Assembly: GCA_036924285.1 (NCBI GenBank)
Contig: JAYKYS010000002.1
Location: 38,238,501 to 38,302,500, forward strand
Length of the DNA stretch: 64,000 nt
DNA from: Asterella californica
Taxonomy: Eukaryota; Streptophyta; Marchantiopsida; Marchantiales; Aytoniaceae
Direction of reading: 5' to 3'
Part shown: in pieces, positions 44,019 through 56,136 of the stretch
Layout: the number at the start of each line of letters is the position of its first letter
Position numbering within the stretch: position 1 is the first letter of the stretch
Notes under the pieces: generated by a model
Seen by the model: the letters and a program-made list of their open reading frames with translations, nothing else
Databases searched by the model: none
Told to the model about the DNA's origin: nothing
Translations under genes and position numbers: made by a program

Positions 44019-47000
44019 AATATCATCCCATATTTTCTGAAGTAGTCTAGGAATGCAGATTTAGTCTTGGACTTCCTTCTCGGATAAACGGACTGTGCAT
44101 TACTAAGCCTGATTAACTATGCATCATCTGAGCTAATATTAAGGGAGTTATGTTGCTGAAATGCAAGGCAGATTTAATCAATATAATTAATTTTCAGAAG
44201 AGCCCTTTTGGTTCTATGTACGCCTCTCCAAATTCCAAATCATTGTCAAAGTTTTCAAGAAGCTTATTTATTTGTTTGATGAAGAGATAGCAAGAATCAG
44301 TTCGTTTGTCTGTACAGAAAGTTGAGTCTATGTGTCTTTTGTAGGATAAACCTCTAAGTGCATCTTCTTTTATCTAAACAGCCCCGCGATGAATAACAAA
44401 CAGATGGGACGAACACATCAAAACGAACAAGAGGGAAAAGAGATCCAAAGGGTAAAGCAATTCACAACCGGCGTGTCATAAACTAATTTCTGCGTTTTCT
44501 TACTACTGTTTTAAATCCACCTTTGGTATGCTTGCCCCAAGGTGATACCGAAGGTCTACCTACCCTGTCTTGTGTGGCTCTACTCAAAAGGCTGTTCATC
44601 ACTACAGAGGCTCCGCGGACATGTGAAGAGAAACATTAGTTATATGTGGTTTTTATTTTTTAAGATATCATTACATGGTAAGTCAAAAGTTTTATAGACT
44701 ATTGTTGCAAAATAGATAAAATCACTTATTTCAATTGCTCTCTTATGGACTGTGGCAGTTAAAGTTTTGTAGAGCAATGAAAACATGTTGTTTATGTATT
44801 ATAGAAAGATTAAAAATTATATTTCTAATATAATTTTAAACAAAACAATAAAACTTCGTGGCTAAAGATCTATATGTTTCAAATACTAGAGGATGAAGCG
44901 GTGTACTCCTTGCATTCTCTTATATTTGATCATTTTCTTCGTCATACATGCAGTCTATCTCGGAAGATGGATGATTAGTTGTATCAACATCGAGTCTCTT
45001 GTCATATATATGACAACCACATTTATCACAATAACATGACCCTCTTTCATCATATATACCTAGGCTCTCACGGACGCCCCTGTCTGAAAAGTATATCATC
45101 ATTCTCTCCATATCATATAATAATTCTCTAGTGTTATGATAAATACAACATTTCTAATGACATCGTGAGTAACAATATGCTGATCACCATGAGAACTATG
45201 AAAAAAAGTCTTCCCCGACATGTTGAGTTAGACATCACACTCACAAATCAACAAACTGCAACAAACTTAATAGATCTCTCGTGATTAGTGGATGTGATAC
45301 CTCCACTCAGTCCAGCTAGGATTCCGAAGAAATCGGAGTAGCTTTGTTCGGGAATTTCTAACAATCGATTTGAAAAGAATCCGGAAGATAATTTGTTGTT
45401 CTTTTGCTTTTACTCACATGCATTAGCAATGCTTATTCTCGCGTCATTCACTACCAGTATGTTCACTTTCTCTGCTCGATATACAAAATGCATAGCCCTA
45501 GCATAGCGCAGCACCTTGTTCTCACTCAAGCGGGAGTAGGGCAAGGAGAGCCGTGGCTCCTGTATCTTTCTTTTTGTAATGAAACACGACGAAGACTCTA
45601 CAACGATGTCAGTCGATCTGGAACGTGTATTATCTAGACTCCGCATTAACCATCCTAACCTACCGACAGACAGACGGGCTATGAATGTTTGTTCACATCG
45701 GAAACAATAATACGAAGTTATGCAACATTTCTAAAGGTGAACTTTCAGAAGTATCAACCGTAAAGTTCTGTATATGCAAACTGGAAAATATTTTCCGAAA
45801 CAGAACAGCAGACTTGATAGTTTTGCAGATTGAATTCTCAGACAGTTGATTTTGACAATACCCGTTCTGAATCTACTTAGTATAGTTAACGTTACACATG
45901 CTTCGACTTCTTGTGAACAGATTCGACGATGAAATGGGGATCCTCGGCGTGCTTTTCTACTTTTGATATGAAGCGAGGTGGGATGGACATCAAAGCTTCT
46001 TTCTAGACTGGTACGTTAACTTTCTTTTCAATACCTTTGGTGAGGGAGAGGCCAGTACCTTCGGACTTTAATGGTGTCTCATTCTCGTTCCGTAAAATGC
46101 TCCTCGCTTCCTTCTCTTTCTGCCACCACACCAACATCTAAGGAGGTTTCTGACACAAGATGATGTCGGTAGCAAACTAGAGTTCGAGACCGAGGAAAGT
46201 GTGAATGTTTTATTCAAAGGAAACGAATCTCTTAACAACGTAGTCTGAATGTTCTGAATGTTCTATTTTCTTCCTAGTCTGCCTTTGCAAACGCACTAAC
46301 TGGCCTGCACCAAAGGTCGGTTCAGTGAGCACATAAGCAAGACAAACCTTAGAACTAAACGGAGGTTCCGGTTTCAGTTTAGAGGTCCAGTGCTTCTGTC
46401 TAGTTCCCGGAACGGAAGCTCCGACTTGCTACTCATACTTTAGAGAAAGGGGAAAGTTGGTTATCGAACCTGCCAACACTTCGCGTTTTGTAGAAGCAGA
46501 TTTAGGCGTAACTTTTCATCTGTTGTAAGGTAGGAGGGGGACATATGTCCGGGTCTATAAGAAATAGACATGTCGAGTGCAGACGAGGACGCATACCTGT
46601 TGAGTTTGCCTTATTCACTGATCTCCTTGAAAGCAAAAGTAGGGAATTCCAAAATAGTCTGTGCTGGTGAACGTTTGCCCTTCGTTCATGCTTAGGTTCA
46701 AACTCTACTAATAGGAATTGACTTCCGACTGTGCTTTCGCAAGAGTACCTAGTCAAGCCAAAGGGATGTAAACTGTAAAGCATAAGACTTGGTCGATCAA
46801 AGTTGTAGTCACAATCATCAAGAGCTAAACGACATGACAGGCAGAGAGACGGAGGGAGGTTAGGATAAAACGATTACAAGTTACAGTCATTCTCTCGACA
46901 ATTCTCTCGACAAAACTAATGAAGGTTATCACACTCATTCTCTCACAGTAGTGCTTCTTCATGGAAGTGAGAGCTTCCATGAGACAATCAGATTTTGTTA

Positions 47001-48129
47001 ACTAGAAACTTTTACCTGTCGATAAAATCCCATGCAGTTGTCTACCACCACCACCAGTTTCAAGTGAGCGTTCTGAAAGGTGATACTGTACTTCAGCCAT
47101 TGGCTCCGCTGTACTGTAATTCAAATTTCGAACGTCCAAAACATCAACTCTGAAATTGCAGTTACCTGACATTGCGTAAATTCTGAACACAACCTGAACC
47201 GTCCGATTAGACTCACGCTTGTAAGGAGACGCTGACGGAAACGAAGGTCGTGATTTCTCTTGAAAGTTGTACGACTATGAAGCAGAGGAAGTACTAAAAA
47301 GTGAAGCTGATTACGTTAGCGGATTTTCTGATAAGTCTTCAATACTTATCAGGTCCTCCGATAGAAAAGTAGGACTTTTGTGATAAGATAGAGATGGCAG
47401 ATGGGACCACCAACCTCACGATACAATTTCCTGACAATTAGAACCTGCTCTGCTGAATCTCTGCCTCGAAACCGATGGTGCATCCGGTACTTGCAACATG
47501 TTTAGTCTCGGTTGTCTAGTGCGCAATGCCATCTTACGATAGCGCAACCTGGTAGCTCGATCTTGATGTGATCTGATAGTGCTTTTTTCTACCTTTCATC
47601 GCAATGAACTGCCAAGTGGAAGTGGCGCGAGTCGATTTTCGGGGCACGTGAGACTACTCTTTTCTCCAAAAATCACGAAGATAAACAATATGTGATGAGA
47701 AGCCGATAACTATCGCGACTGCAGTAGTTACAAAAGCTACAGGACTTGTAGCTGTACTCTTCAGGTCCGGCAGGACTCATTAGGCGCGTTAAAAGGTACA
47801 GTCGGAAAAGACCCTTACACTTCATGGTAATCTCTCGGTAATCCTCTACACCTCACGTCGTCGAAAGACTCCATATCCGTACGGTCGAATTCGTATGCGT
47901 GTCGCTCTTGGCGTTTGTCGTGCTTCAGACTGCAGATGTCTTGCCGCGTAAGGGTTCTACAAGAGGATCACCGCAAGTGCCATGCAGTTTGCTGGATGTT
48001 CCCTCTCGGAGATGCTGGTGAGGATTGGTAAGTTCGCGAACACCATGGATTCGCTGAAGGATTTACAACATGATGCGTTGGAGCGAACTGCGCTCCAAAA
48101 GCGGTCTGAAGATAAGTTGGAACACAACT
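44019..48129. other. Noncoding stretch
   Basis: About 4.1 kb without a supported gene. One 63-codon minus-strand frame (45111-44920) has a CYCDKCGCHIYDKR cysteine cluster like a small zinc ribbon but nothing around it to support a gene. Composition becomes less AT-rich after 45300. Confidence 0.35.
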
Positions 48130-48202
48130 GCACTGTAGGGTGGCAAGGTGATTTTCCGCTCTTGCCCTACTGTTCTAAGATGGAACCATCTTAGAACAGT
48201 AG
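48130..48202. repeat. Two adjacent hairpins next to element D
   Basis: GTAGGGTGGCAAG pairs with CTTGCCCTAC (48136-48170). CTACTGTTCTAAGATGG (48167-48183) pairs with CCATCTTAGAACAGTAG (48186-48202) around two bases, a 36-bp near-complete palindrome. They lie just left of where element D-type sequence starts. Confidence 0.7.
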
Positions 48203-48242
48203 CATCGAGTGGCGGCAGAGTCTAGGGACCAGCTTACGCTTC

Positions 48243-50043
48243 CGTATGAATACCCGGCGTCTTGATTGTTTCCATCAGGGAGGGTTGGAAGAAGTCGCTT
48301 CCTTGCTTCCAAGAGTTTCTTGGAAGAATCGATCTTGGAAGACTCGATCGATCTTGGAAGATTGCGGTGAGTGCAACAAAAAGCAGGAGAAGAAGACGTT
48401 CTGAACCTGTGATTGGTTGTTCAATCATTTGGTCTCCCGGATCTAGTGGTAGAAGAAGAGGGACATTTGTTCTCAGTACTCTGGTGGATGCTTCCGACCA
48501 GAGGAAGAAGCAGAAGACGCACGGGTAAAGATCCTGAGTGGGTAAATTCACCCCAGCGAACCGCTTCTAGAGAGCAGCGGATATCCTTGAGACACCAAAG
48601 AAAATAAGAAGAGCTTAGGAAGATCCGATCGATAGAGTTGGAAGAGCCTTCCATCTCGAGCATAATCTTTGGAGAAGACAGAAGCCAACCGGGTGATCAC
48701 GTGTATAAAGTAGATTTTGGTACTGGTTACTCGGAAGACGTCTTCCCAAGTGCGGAAGAAGCTTCTCAAGGTGAAGGAAGACTGGAGAAGATTGTTCCAG
48801 ACGTCTCGGAAGATAGTAGTGATAGTAGTTCTGACTCAGAAGATGACATTCGTGATTCAGACAGGCCTGGACCTTCGAGAAGATCATCTCCACCACCTGG
48901 ACCTGAGGGAGAAAGAAGTTGGCAGTCGCACCAGCCGGCAGTCGACATGGCTTCCCACACTAGGCAGAAGTATCATTCGTACGACGATGATGCTGACGCA
49001 GACGACTTCATCACGATGTTCGAGATCATCTCTCGATCCAACAAGGAAGACGCTGATGTTGATAGACTCCGTGTATTTCCCTGTTTGATCGTAAGGAAGG
49101 GAAGGAAGTGGATGAGTAAGATGTTGGATGGCGGTGTAATAATGACCGCTTAGGCTACTCTGAAGGCAGCTTTTCTGAAGAGGTTTAGAGGAGTGGACTA
49201 TGATCGGAGGACCCTCATAGAACTTCAGAGACTCGAACGGAAGAAGAAAGAGACACTGCGGGATTACACCGAGAGGTTTGAAGACCTCATGGATCACATC
49301 CCTCAGAACCAAGGAAGACCCGGTTATTGTGCTCAGCAAGCCGTGGACTGATACTTGGGAGGATTGTCTCAAGATATGGAATTGTACTGCAGAAGAGGAG
49401 GAGGTGATGATTTAGCAGAGATACAGAAGCATGCCGAGCAGTATGAAACCTCGAGCATCACTCGGAATATGACGAAAGACAGAGGGAAGACCTCGAAGAA
49501 GTCCAAGAAGTCAAAGAAGTCTTCTAGGAAGTCCAAGAAGAAGTCCAAGTCCACTGAAACTGATAACAGTGATTCGAAAGCATCCTCTACTTCTGAAGAG
49601 TCTACTGTCGAAAGTTCAGAATCTGAATCTGAACAAGAGAAGAAGACGCGGAAGAAGAAGAAGGAGAAAACGCGAGCAAGGGAGGAAGTTGTGCAGAAGA
49701 TGCCTCAGACTCAGATCATACAGTCTGCACCTGATCCTCGCATCGATGAAGTTCTGAAGCAGTTTGCCGATCTGAAAGTTCATCTTCTGAATCAGAAGGA
49801 CAAGCGGAAGCAGCCTACGGCTTCTCGGCCAAACCTTTGGTGCAATCTTTGTAACTCTTCCGGACACACCAGAGATCAGTGTACGCAGGACCAAGCTGTC
49901 AACTGGGCAGGATGGGAAGAAGACGATGAGGGATATCTACACGATCTCAGTGGGGAAACTTGCTATAAGATCGAGACGATACAACCTTTCACTCCTACGC
50001 TGTCGCGCCATTTGACGGCTACATGCTTGACTTCTACTCCGAC
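48243..50043 (+). pseudogene. gag: Gypsy Gag of element D (5'-truncated)
   Basis: From about 48243 the sequence becomes rich in GAAGAC, as in the rest of element D; no LTR precedes it, so the element is truncated or its 5' end lies elsewhere. Gag reads an acidic/Ser-rich N-part, DADDFITMFEIISRSNKED, KWMSKMLDGG, then ATLKAAFLKRFRG, RLERKKKETLRDYTERFEDL, YLGGLSQDMEL (capsid-like helices), a Lys/Ser-rich region (49480-49680) and a zinc knuckle CNLCNSSGHTRDQC. In-frame stops: TAG 49151-49153 and TGA 49349-49351. The frame runs into the insertion at 50044. Confidence 0.75.
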
Positions 50044-51370
50044 GCTTAGGTTTGGTAGTTCTAGAAGTTAGCTCATATTACTTCTAGTCCTTTATGTATA
50101 TGTTTGACACCTTTGCATACGGTGTTAACACTATTTTGAGTCCTAGTAGGCTGATAGTATGTTAGTTATCTTGTTCAAGCATTTGTGCGCTTGTGCAAGT
50201 GACTTCTTACTTGTCTATGACGTTCAATGTACATAACTTAGGGTTTCCATGCTGATAGGGGTTTGAGCTCATGGGTTGTACTTACTTGTCGCCCATGCAC
50301 GCTTTCTAGCTGATTTAAGTTATTTTTCGGGGCTATGTGTCGTTTTAGGTAGTTTAAGTTATACGCTGGCACTCTAGGGGGCTTGACGTGGTAGCTTATG
50401 AGTGTAGATAAGTTACCAGGTAGTTTAAGGCACAAAAGGACAGTCAAGTGGAGCTATGAACTCCCATTGGTCCATTTTTGTCTTTTGTAAAACTCTAAGT
50501 TTAGAAACAGAGCTCTAGAGTGGAGTTCGAGCAATTGGTGAGGTATCTTTGAAATCTGAGAACACAAGAAGAGAGAGCTCGTCGTGCCAAGCACTGTCAG
50601 TGAAATTTTTGCTCGATTTGGATCAATAAACAAGGAGTTATGCCCAATTGAAGTTCGGATTGTGCCAAAACTGCATCACTTTTGTTGATTTTGGGGTTTT
50701 CGGTGCCAATTGCAGCAGAATTGAGGAAATCACTTCAAAACTTCGTGGTTGCGTTCACTGTCAGGAGGGCTACGACTGTCCAAAAAGTTTCAGATCATTT
50801 GAGTGATTGAGTAATTCAAGGTGGCCGCTGAAGCAGAGGGGGTCTGAAAAGCTCTTAATCTAGAGCAGCGACTTTAGAGAAGGAGATCTGGAGTTCTACA
50901 AACAATCAGGAGTCCCAACTTCACAGGGATGTTCAGCATCCTGTAGACTTCAAATACTGTGAGAAGATTTGAAATTCATCGAGCCAATTCTCTGTTCTAT
51001 GTCTGAATAGCTGTCTAGGTACCAGAAATTGCCATAATTCTCTTATTCAGAACTTTTCTGTCAACATCTCGGTGCTAGAATTCAATCTCAGGCTGAAACT
51101 TCGTGTGTGTTCAGTAGTGCCTCATTTACATGTAGAGGAAGTTTAGAAGTCTAAACCTTCATAGTTTTCCTCTCTTTGAGTGTCAAAGTTCACCGCTTAA
51201 GCCTATTACTACAAGTGAGACCTAAATTTCACTTTTTGAGCATATCAGAGGATCCTACACTCCTGTGTGAGTGTTTATAGCTCCTGTTGTGACCTGAAAG
51301 CCAACCTCTTGAGTAAACAACCACAGCCAGAAGCCCGGCGCTTTCCTAGGTAGACGGATCACACTCCGAC
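50036..51370. mobile_element. 1.3-kb insertion in element D gag, flanked by ACTCCGAC
   Basis: ACTCCGAC occurs at 50036-50043 and 51363-51370, 1,327 bp apart. Deleting one repeat plus the intervening DNA joins the gag frame before it to the frame after it without a shift (Thr-Pro-Thr|Thr-Pro-Pro). The insert has no long ORF and LTR-like text, such as GGAGTTATGCCCAATTGAAG, but lacks TG...CA ends. An 8-bp duplication would suit a hAT-type insertion; a solo LTR with a chance-extended repeat is the alternative. Confidence 0.65.
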
Positions 51371-53275
51371 AACGCCTCCCGCCCAATATAATCGTTATGT
51401 ACATAGGGACAGAGCTAGCAATGTACAGACCAAGACACCCTGGCAACCTTCTTCATCACAACAACCTCTCAACCCTCTTCCTGGAGCGTGCAATAATTGT
51501 GGAGAGATAGGACACTGGTGGTCCACCTATCCTCATCCGAGAAGACAGATTGGGCAAGTGCCCTTGTGTGAGAACTGTAAGGAAGCCGGTCAGTTCACAG
51601 AAAATTGTCCTCAGATCTTACGACCACGACAAATGGTTAGATTTGCAGATACCACGCCTCCTACAGGAGCTACATCAACATCTAAACTCGAGTTAGCAGT
51701 GGTACAACACATCACGGTAGAAGAAGAAGATCATGGGGATTGTACGGATTGTCTCCATATCGAGGAAGACGAATCAGACCCCGGGAAGCGCGAAGGAAAG
51801 GAACTCCAGCTGCAGAAGACGACTGTAGCTCAGAAGACGAAGTTACTTGAGGCAGCTTCTTCTTTCACTTTGGCGGATGGTACTGTTTGGAGTCCTAGCC
51901 CGGATTCAGACAGTTGGCCCCCCGAAGAAGTCTTGGATGAAGCGATGTTCAAGGTAAGTACCAAAAGCAAAGAGAAGTTAGAATCTCGTCAGAAGGAGAT
52001 CAAGAAGAAGAAGCAGCGAAAGGAAAGGTCATCTTCCCATGAGCGGCCGTCTTCTCCTACTTACGACCGAGAAGATCCGAAGTACTTTGCTCCTGACATT
52101 AGACAAGAAGTTGAAGCGATCATGCAAGAAGAGCTGGAGAAGAGACGGAAGGTAGTACAGCAACTTCCTACACCGACTACGGCAGCCCCTGTCTCACGGG
52201 AACAACCCCCAGTCGAGGGAAGACACTCTTCTGGTCTTCCACCCAAGGAAACAGCTACTACATCTTCTCTGTTGGAAACACCGATCACTCTTCTGAAAAG
52301 ATCTCCTTACGACTTCTTGCGAGACTTGTGGAATCAGAAGGCGGATGTAACCTTCCAACAGCTGTTGGATGACAATGTTGGTTACAGGAAGTTGTTACAA
52401 TCTGTGCTTCGAGGATCGAGGAAGAGGAGGACAGCTAAACTTCCCAAGAGCACCTCGATCCTAAGGATAGAGCATGAGGACTTGGGAGCCCCAGAACTTG
52501 ATATGGAGATCCATGGCTGTCTTCTGAAGAAGGTATCCATCGATTTCGGCTCCGGAGTTAACATCATGACTGAAGAGACAGCGCATGCCCTAGGCTTCAT
52601 TGAATTCCAGCCTACTCCGAGGATCCTCAGAATGGCAGACCAGACCAGAAGACGATCGTTGGGGCAACTGAAAGATGTCTTGACTGTAATTGGTGGAGTA
52701 TCTTTTTACCTCACTTACATCATTTTGCGACCTGTAGCTAAGGTTGGATATCAGGTGTTGATAGGAAGACCATGGCTGTATGCTGCAAATGTAAATACCG
52801 ACTGGAGAAGGCATCGTTTGAGATTTCCCAATCCTACACCCAAGTCAGGTGAGAAGACTAAGGTCTCGCTTCCTTGGAAGAAGATTGGACATCAAGGTGA
52901 AACTCCGTCTACAACAGAGGGGTACACTTCAGAAGACTCAGCTGCGTCTTCTGACAGTGATGAACGGTATAATGAGTTTGTGGTGAATAACTTGTGTACT
53001 ACAGAAGTAGCAGAGAGAGCAGAAGATGTGATCTGTGGATACATTGAGTGCTACGAGATTGCGGAAGAAGAGTTTCCAGAAGACGAGAATACCGTCTTCC
53101 CTTCAGAAGATCCGACAGTTGGTCTTCCAGAAGACGAATCCGAACCAGAAGAAGCTCCCAAACCGGAATACTTTGGTGCCAGTGAGTACAGTCACACTGA
53201 AGGAATGGTAAACCCGGATGACTTCAAGAGATGGAGGTTGCTCCTGGGAAAAAGCTGAAGCTTTCCAAGGTGATC
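51371..53275 (+). pseudogene. Gag end and retropepsin region of element D
   Basis: Continuing Gag: two further cysteine knuckles, CNNCGEIGHWWSTYPH (last Cys lost) and CENCKEAGQFTENC (His replaced by Gln). A long charged linker follows, then a helical segment PYDFLRDLWNQKADVTFQQLLDDN. The protease core is VSIDFGSGVNIMTEETAHALG (Asp-Phe-Gly in place of Asp-Ser/Thr-Gly) ending in YQVLIGRPWLYAANV. After it comes an acidic spacer rich in PEDE, each with GAAGAC in the DNA. A frameshift at about 53240 precedes RT. Confidence 0.75.
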
Positions 53276-55097
53276 GAGGGCCAGTAGTTGAAAGACTTTC
53301 GAGAACTTCTGACGGAGTTCCAGGATGTCTTCGCATGGACCATAGAAGACATGAAGGGCATACCTCGAGAGCTGAGAGAACATCGGATTGACTTGTTGGA
53401 GGGCGTTGTTCCTGCACGGCAGAGGCAGTATCAGCTCAACCCCAAGTACTCGCTTCTAGTGAAGGATCAGATCGACCAATACTTGAAGGCAGGAGTCATC
53501 TTCCCAATACTTAGCAATGAGTGGGTAGCTCCTATTGTCATCGTGTCGAAGAAGTAGACAGGGAAGATTCGAGTGTGTCAAAACATCCGGAAGCTGAACT
53601 TGGCCACAAAGAAGGATCATCACCCTTTACCATTCACCGACTCTGTGTTAGATCAGGTAGCAGGGCATGAGTTCTACAGCTTCTTGGATGGGTATTTGGG
53701 TACAACCAAGTTTCAATCAGAGAGGAAGACAAGTCGAAAATCACTTTCACTACTGATTGGGGCACGTACGTGTACAATCAAATGCCGTTTGGTTTATGCA
53801 ACGCACCCGCCACATTCCAGAGATTGATGATTACAATCTTCAAGGAGTATCTTCGCACTTTCATGGAGATTTTCTTGGATGACTTTTGTGTGTTTGGATC
53901 GAGAGAAGACCACTTGATATTTCTAAGGAAGTGTTTTCTGAAGTGTAGAGAACATCGTTTGGCTCTTCACCCTGAGAAGTGCTTCTTTGGTATGTCAGAG
54001 GGGATCTTGCTAGGACATAGGATTCCGGAAGAGGTATAGAAGTCGACTGTGCTAAGGTGGAGGTCATCATGAAACTCCACCCACCTGCTAAACTGACTCA
54101 GTTGAGAAGCTTCCTTGGCAACGTAGGATACTACATGAGGTTTACTGACAGATACGCAGAGGTAGCAGGAAGACTCACTAAGTTGCTGAAGAAGGACGAA
54201 CCATACGTTTGGTCTTCTGAGCAGCAGGAAGCATTCGAAGAAATGAAGAGACTTCTGTCGGAATCCCCTGTCCTAAGGCCACCTGATTGGGAAAGAGTCT
54301 TCCATATCTATGTGGATGTTTCTGCTTTCGCCATAGGGGTGGTGTTGAGTCAAAAAGATGAGAAGAAGAAGGATTATCCCATCTACTACGCAAGAAGACA
54401 ACTCAGTGATGCAGAGAAGAAGTACTCGACAACCGAAAGGGAGTGTCTTGGCATGATTTACTCCTGTAGGAAGTTTAGACATTATCTTCTAGCCAACCCG
54501 TTTGTCTTCTATGTGGATCATTTTTCTTTGAAACATCTTGTAAAGAAAGCAGATTTGTCTGGGAGGATAGCTAGGTGGATTCTCCTACTCCAGGAATTTA
54601 CTTACACAGTTCAGTACAGGCCCAGAAGACAGCATGTTAATGCTGACTACCTATCCAGATTAGAGACAGAACGACGAGAAGATGAAGTGGAAGACGAGTT
54701 TCCTGACGAGAAGTTGTTTTCAGTTTTCGCAGAGACACTTTCATCTGAGGGGGAGCGCACCGCATGCTTCCCAGAAGACGAGACTAGATCTTCTGATCCA
54801 GTCTTTGCGACTTCCACAGAAGAGTCGATCTTCAAGGACTTGAGGAAGTTCTTGGAAGACCAACAGTACCCCGAGGGATTGGATGCGGAGCAGAAGGCTG
54901 TCTTCTTACACAAGGCAGGTCCTTATGCCATCTTCCAGGGTATCCTGTTTCGGAAGGGACATGACGAGAAGTTAAGGAGGTGCCTTGAGCCTTCAGAGAT
55001 TAAACCAGTGATCATAGGTCTTCACTACGAAGATGCTGGAGGTCACTACAGGCTGAAAACCACAGTGAAGAAGATGCTAGACGCCGGATATTGGTAG
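53276..55097 (+). pseudogene. pol: Reverse transcriptase and RNase H of element D
   Basis: The RT starts LKDFRELLTEFQDVFAWTIEDMKGI, after a TAG at 53285-53287; a TAG at 53555-53557 follows VIVSKK. CQNIRKLN, HPLPF, FYSFLDGY, MPFGLCNAPATFQRLM and the catalytic FLDDFCVFG are present, with a frameshift near 53700. Another near 54040 precedes LRSFLGNVGYYMRF. RNase H: IYVDVSAFAIG, STTERECLGMIYSCRKFRHYLL, FYVDHFSLKHL and NADYLSRL. Integrase begins with GLHYEDAGGHY...MLDAGYW and is cut by TAG 55095-55097. The style (FAWTIEDMKGI, GYYMRF) is that of plant Tat/Athila-like Gypsy lineages; that placement is inference. Confidence 0.8.
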
Positions 55098-56078
55098 CCG
55101 ACCATGTATCGAGACACTTTTCACGAGATCAAGAAGTGCGATGCGTGTCAGAGGGTGAGAAGATCGACAGCTACTACGAGGTGGCCTCTTACTCCCATTC
55201 TTCCGCTCGCTCCGTTCAAAAAGTGAGAGATCGACTTTGTGGGTCCTATCGCCCCGGTGGCGAGAAGAACACGAGCACGGTACATCTTAATAGCTACCGA
55301 CTATGCTACCAAGATGGTGGAAGGCGAAGCCACAAGGAAGAACGATGCCGCAGTAGTAGCCAGGTTCCTTTGGCACAACATCATCACTAGGTACGGATGT
55401 CCGCTGAAACTGGTATCAGATAGAGGTACTCATTTCTTAAATGAGACAATCTTCCTCCTGACCCAATACTTCAGGATTAAGCATAAGAAGACGACGTCAT
55501 ACAACCCGGAAGCGAATGGACTGACGGAGAAGTCGAACGGTCTTCTGTGTAACATCCTGAATAAGGTAACTGTTAACCATGCGTATGATTGGGACACGAA
55601 ATTGCCATCTGTGTTATGAGCTTTCAGGATTTCACCTAAAATCACAACCCAGAAGACGCCTTTCTACCTAACTTATGGCATGACACCTATTGTGCCCATT
55701 GAGTTAGAGGTCCCAACATACCGGTTAGCCGTCTCCGAACGCATGGGAGAAGAAGAAAGCCAGGAGCAGCGTCTTCTGAATTTCGTAGAGTTTGAAGAAG
55801 ACAGGAATGCAGCTTTGGAGAAGACATACGAGGTGCAAGCACAACGTAAGGTGAACTACGATAGTAAGTTGAGGAAGGTGACCGTCATAGATGGGGACTT
55901 AGTTCTTCTCTATGACAACCGACACCTTAAGTTCCCTGGGAAACTTCATCTTCGATGGATGGGTCCTTATCGCGTCTTGGAGGTCTTCGACAATGACTCC
56001 TTGCAGTTGGAAGAGTTGGACGATACATTGATGACCACTCGTGTTAATGGGTGGCGCGTCAAGAAGTACTGGACGTGA
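55098..56078 (+). pseudogene. pol: Integrase of element D
   Basis: Zinc-finger end CDACQRVRR, then PLAPFKK, a TGA (55224-55226) where Trp is usual, EIDFVGPI (first catalytic Asp), YILIATDYATKMVEG, KLVSDRGTHFL (second Asp), and SYNPEANGLTEKSNGLL (Glu), so the DDE triad is complete. A TGA at 55617-55619 again replaces the Trp of the usual LWA(F/Y)R. The C-terminus has RKVNYDSKLRKVTVIDGDLVLLYD and HLRWMGPYRVLEVFDN (GPY module), ending at 56078. Confidence 0.8.
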
Positions 56079-56117
56079 ACACAAGTGTCGAGAACACTGA
56101 TGTTTGCGGGGACGCAA

Positions 56118-56136
56118 ACATGTGAGGGTGGGCATA
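56118..56136 (+). other. Polypurine tract candidate of element D
   Basis: The purine-rich GTGAGGGTGGG lies just before TATGTGGTGCCC, where the 3' LTR is judged to start. Confidence 0.4.

Noticed and set aside
44920..45111. 63-codon ORF with a CYCDKCGC cysteine cluster
   Set aside because: Too short, isolated and without a recognisable family or repeat copy.
47982..48194. 70-codon ORF left of element D
   Set aside because: It ends inside the hairpins, has no recognised motif, and there is no second copy.
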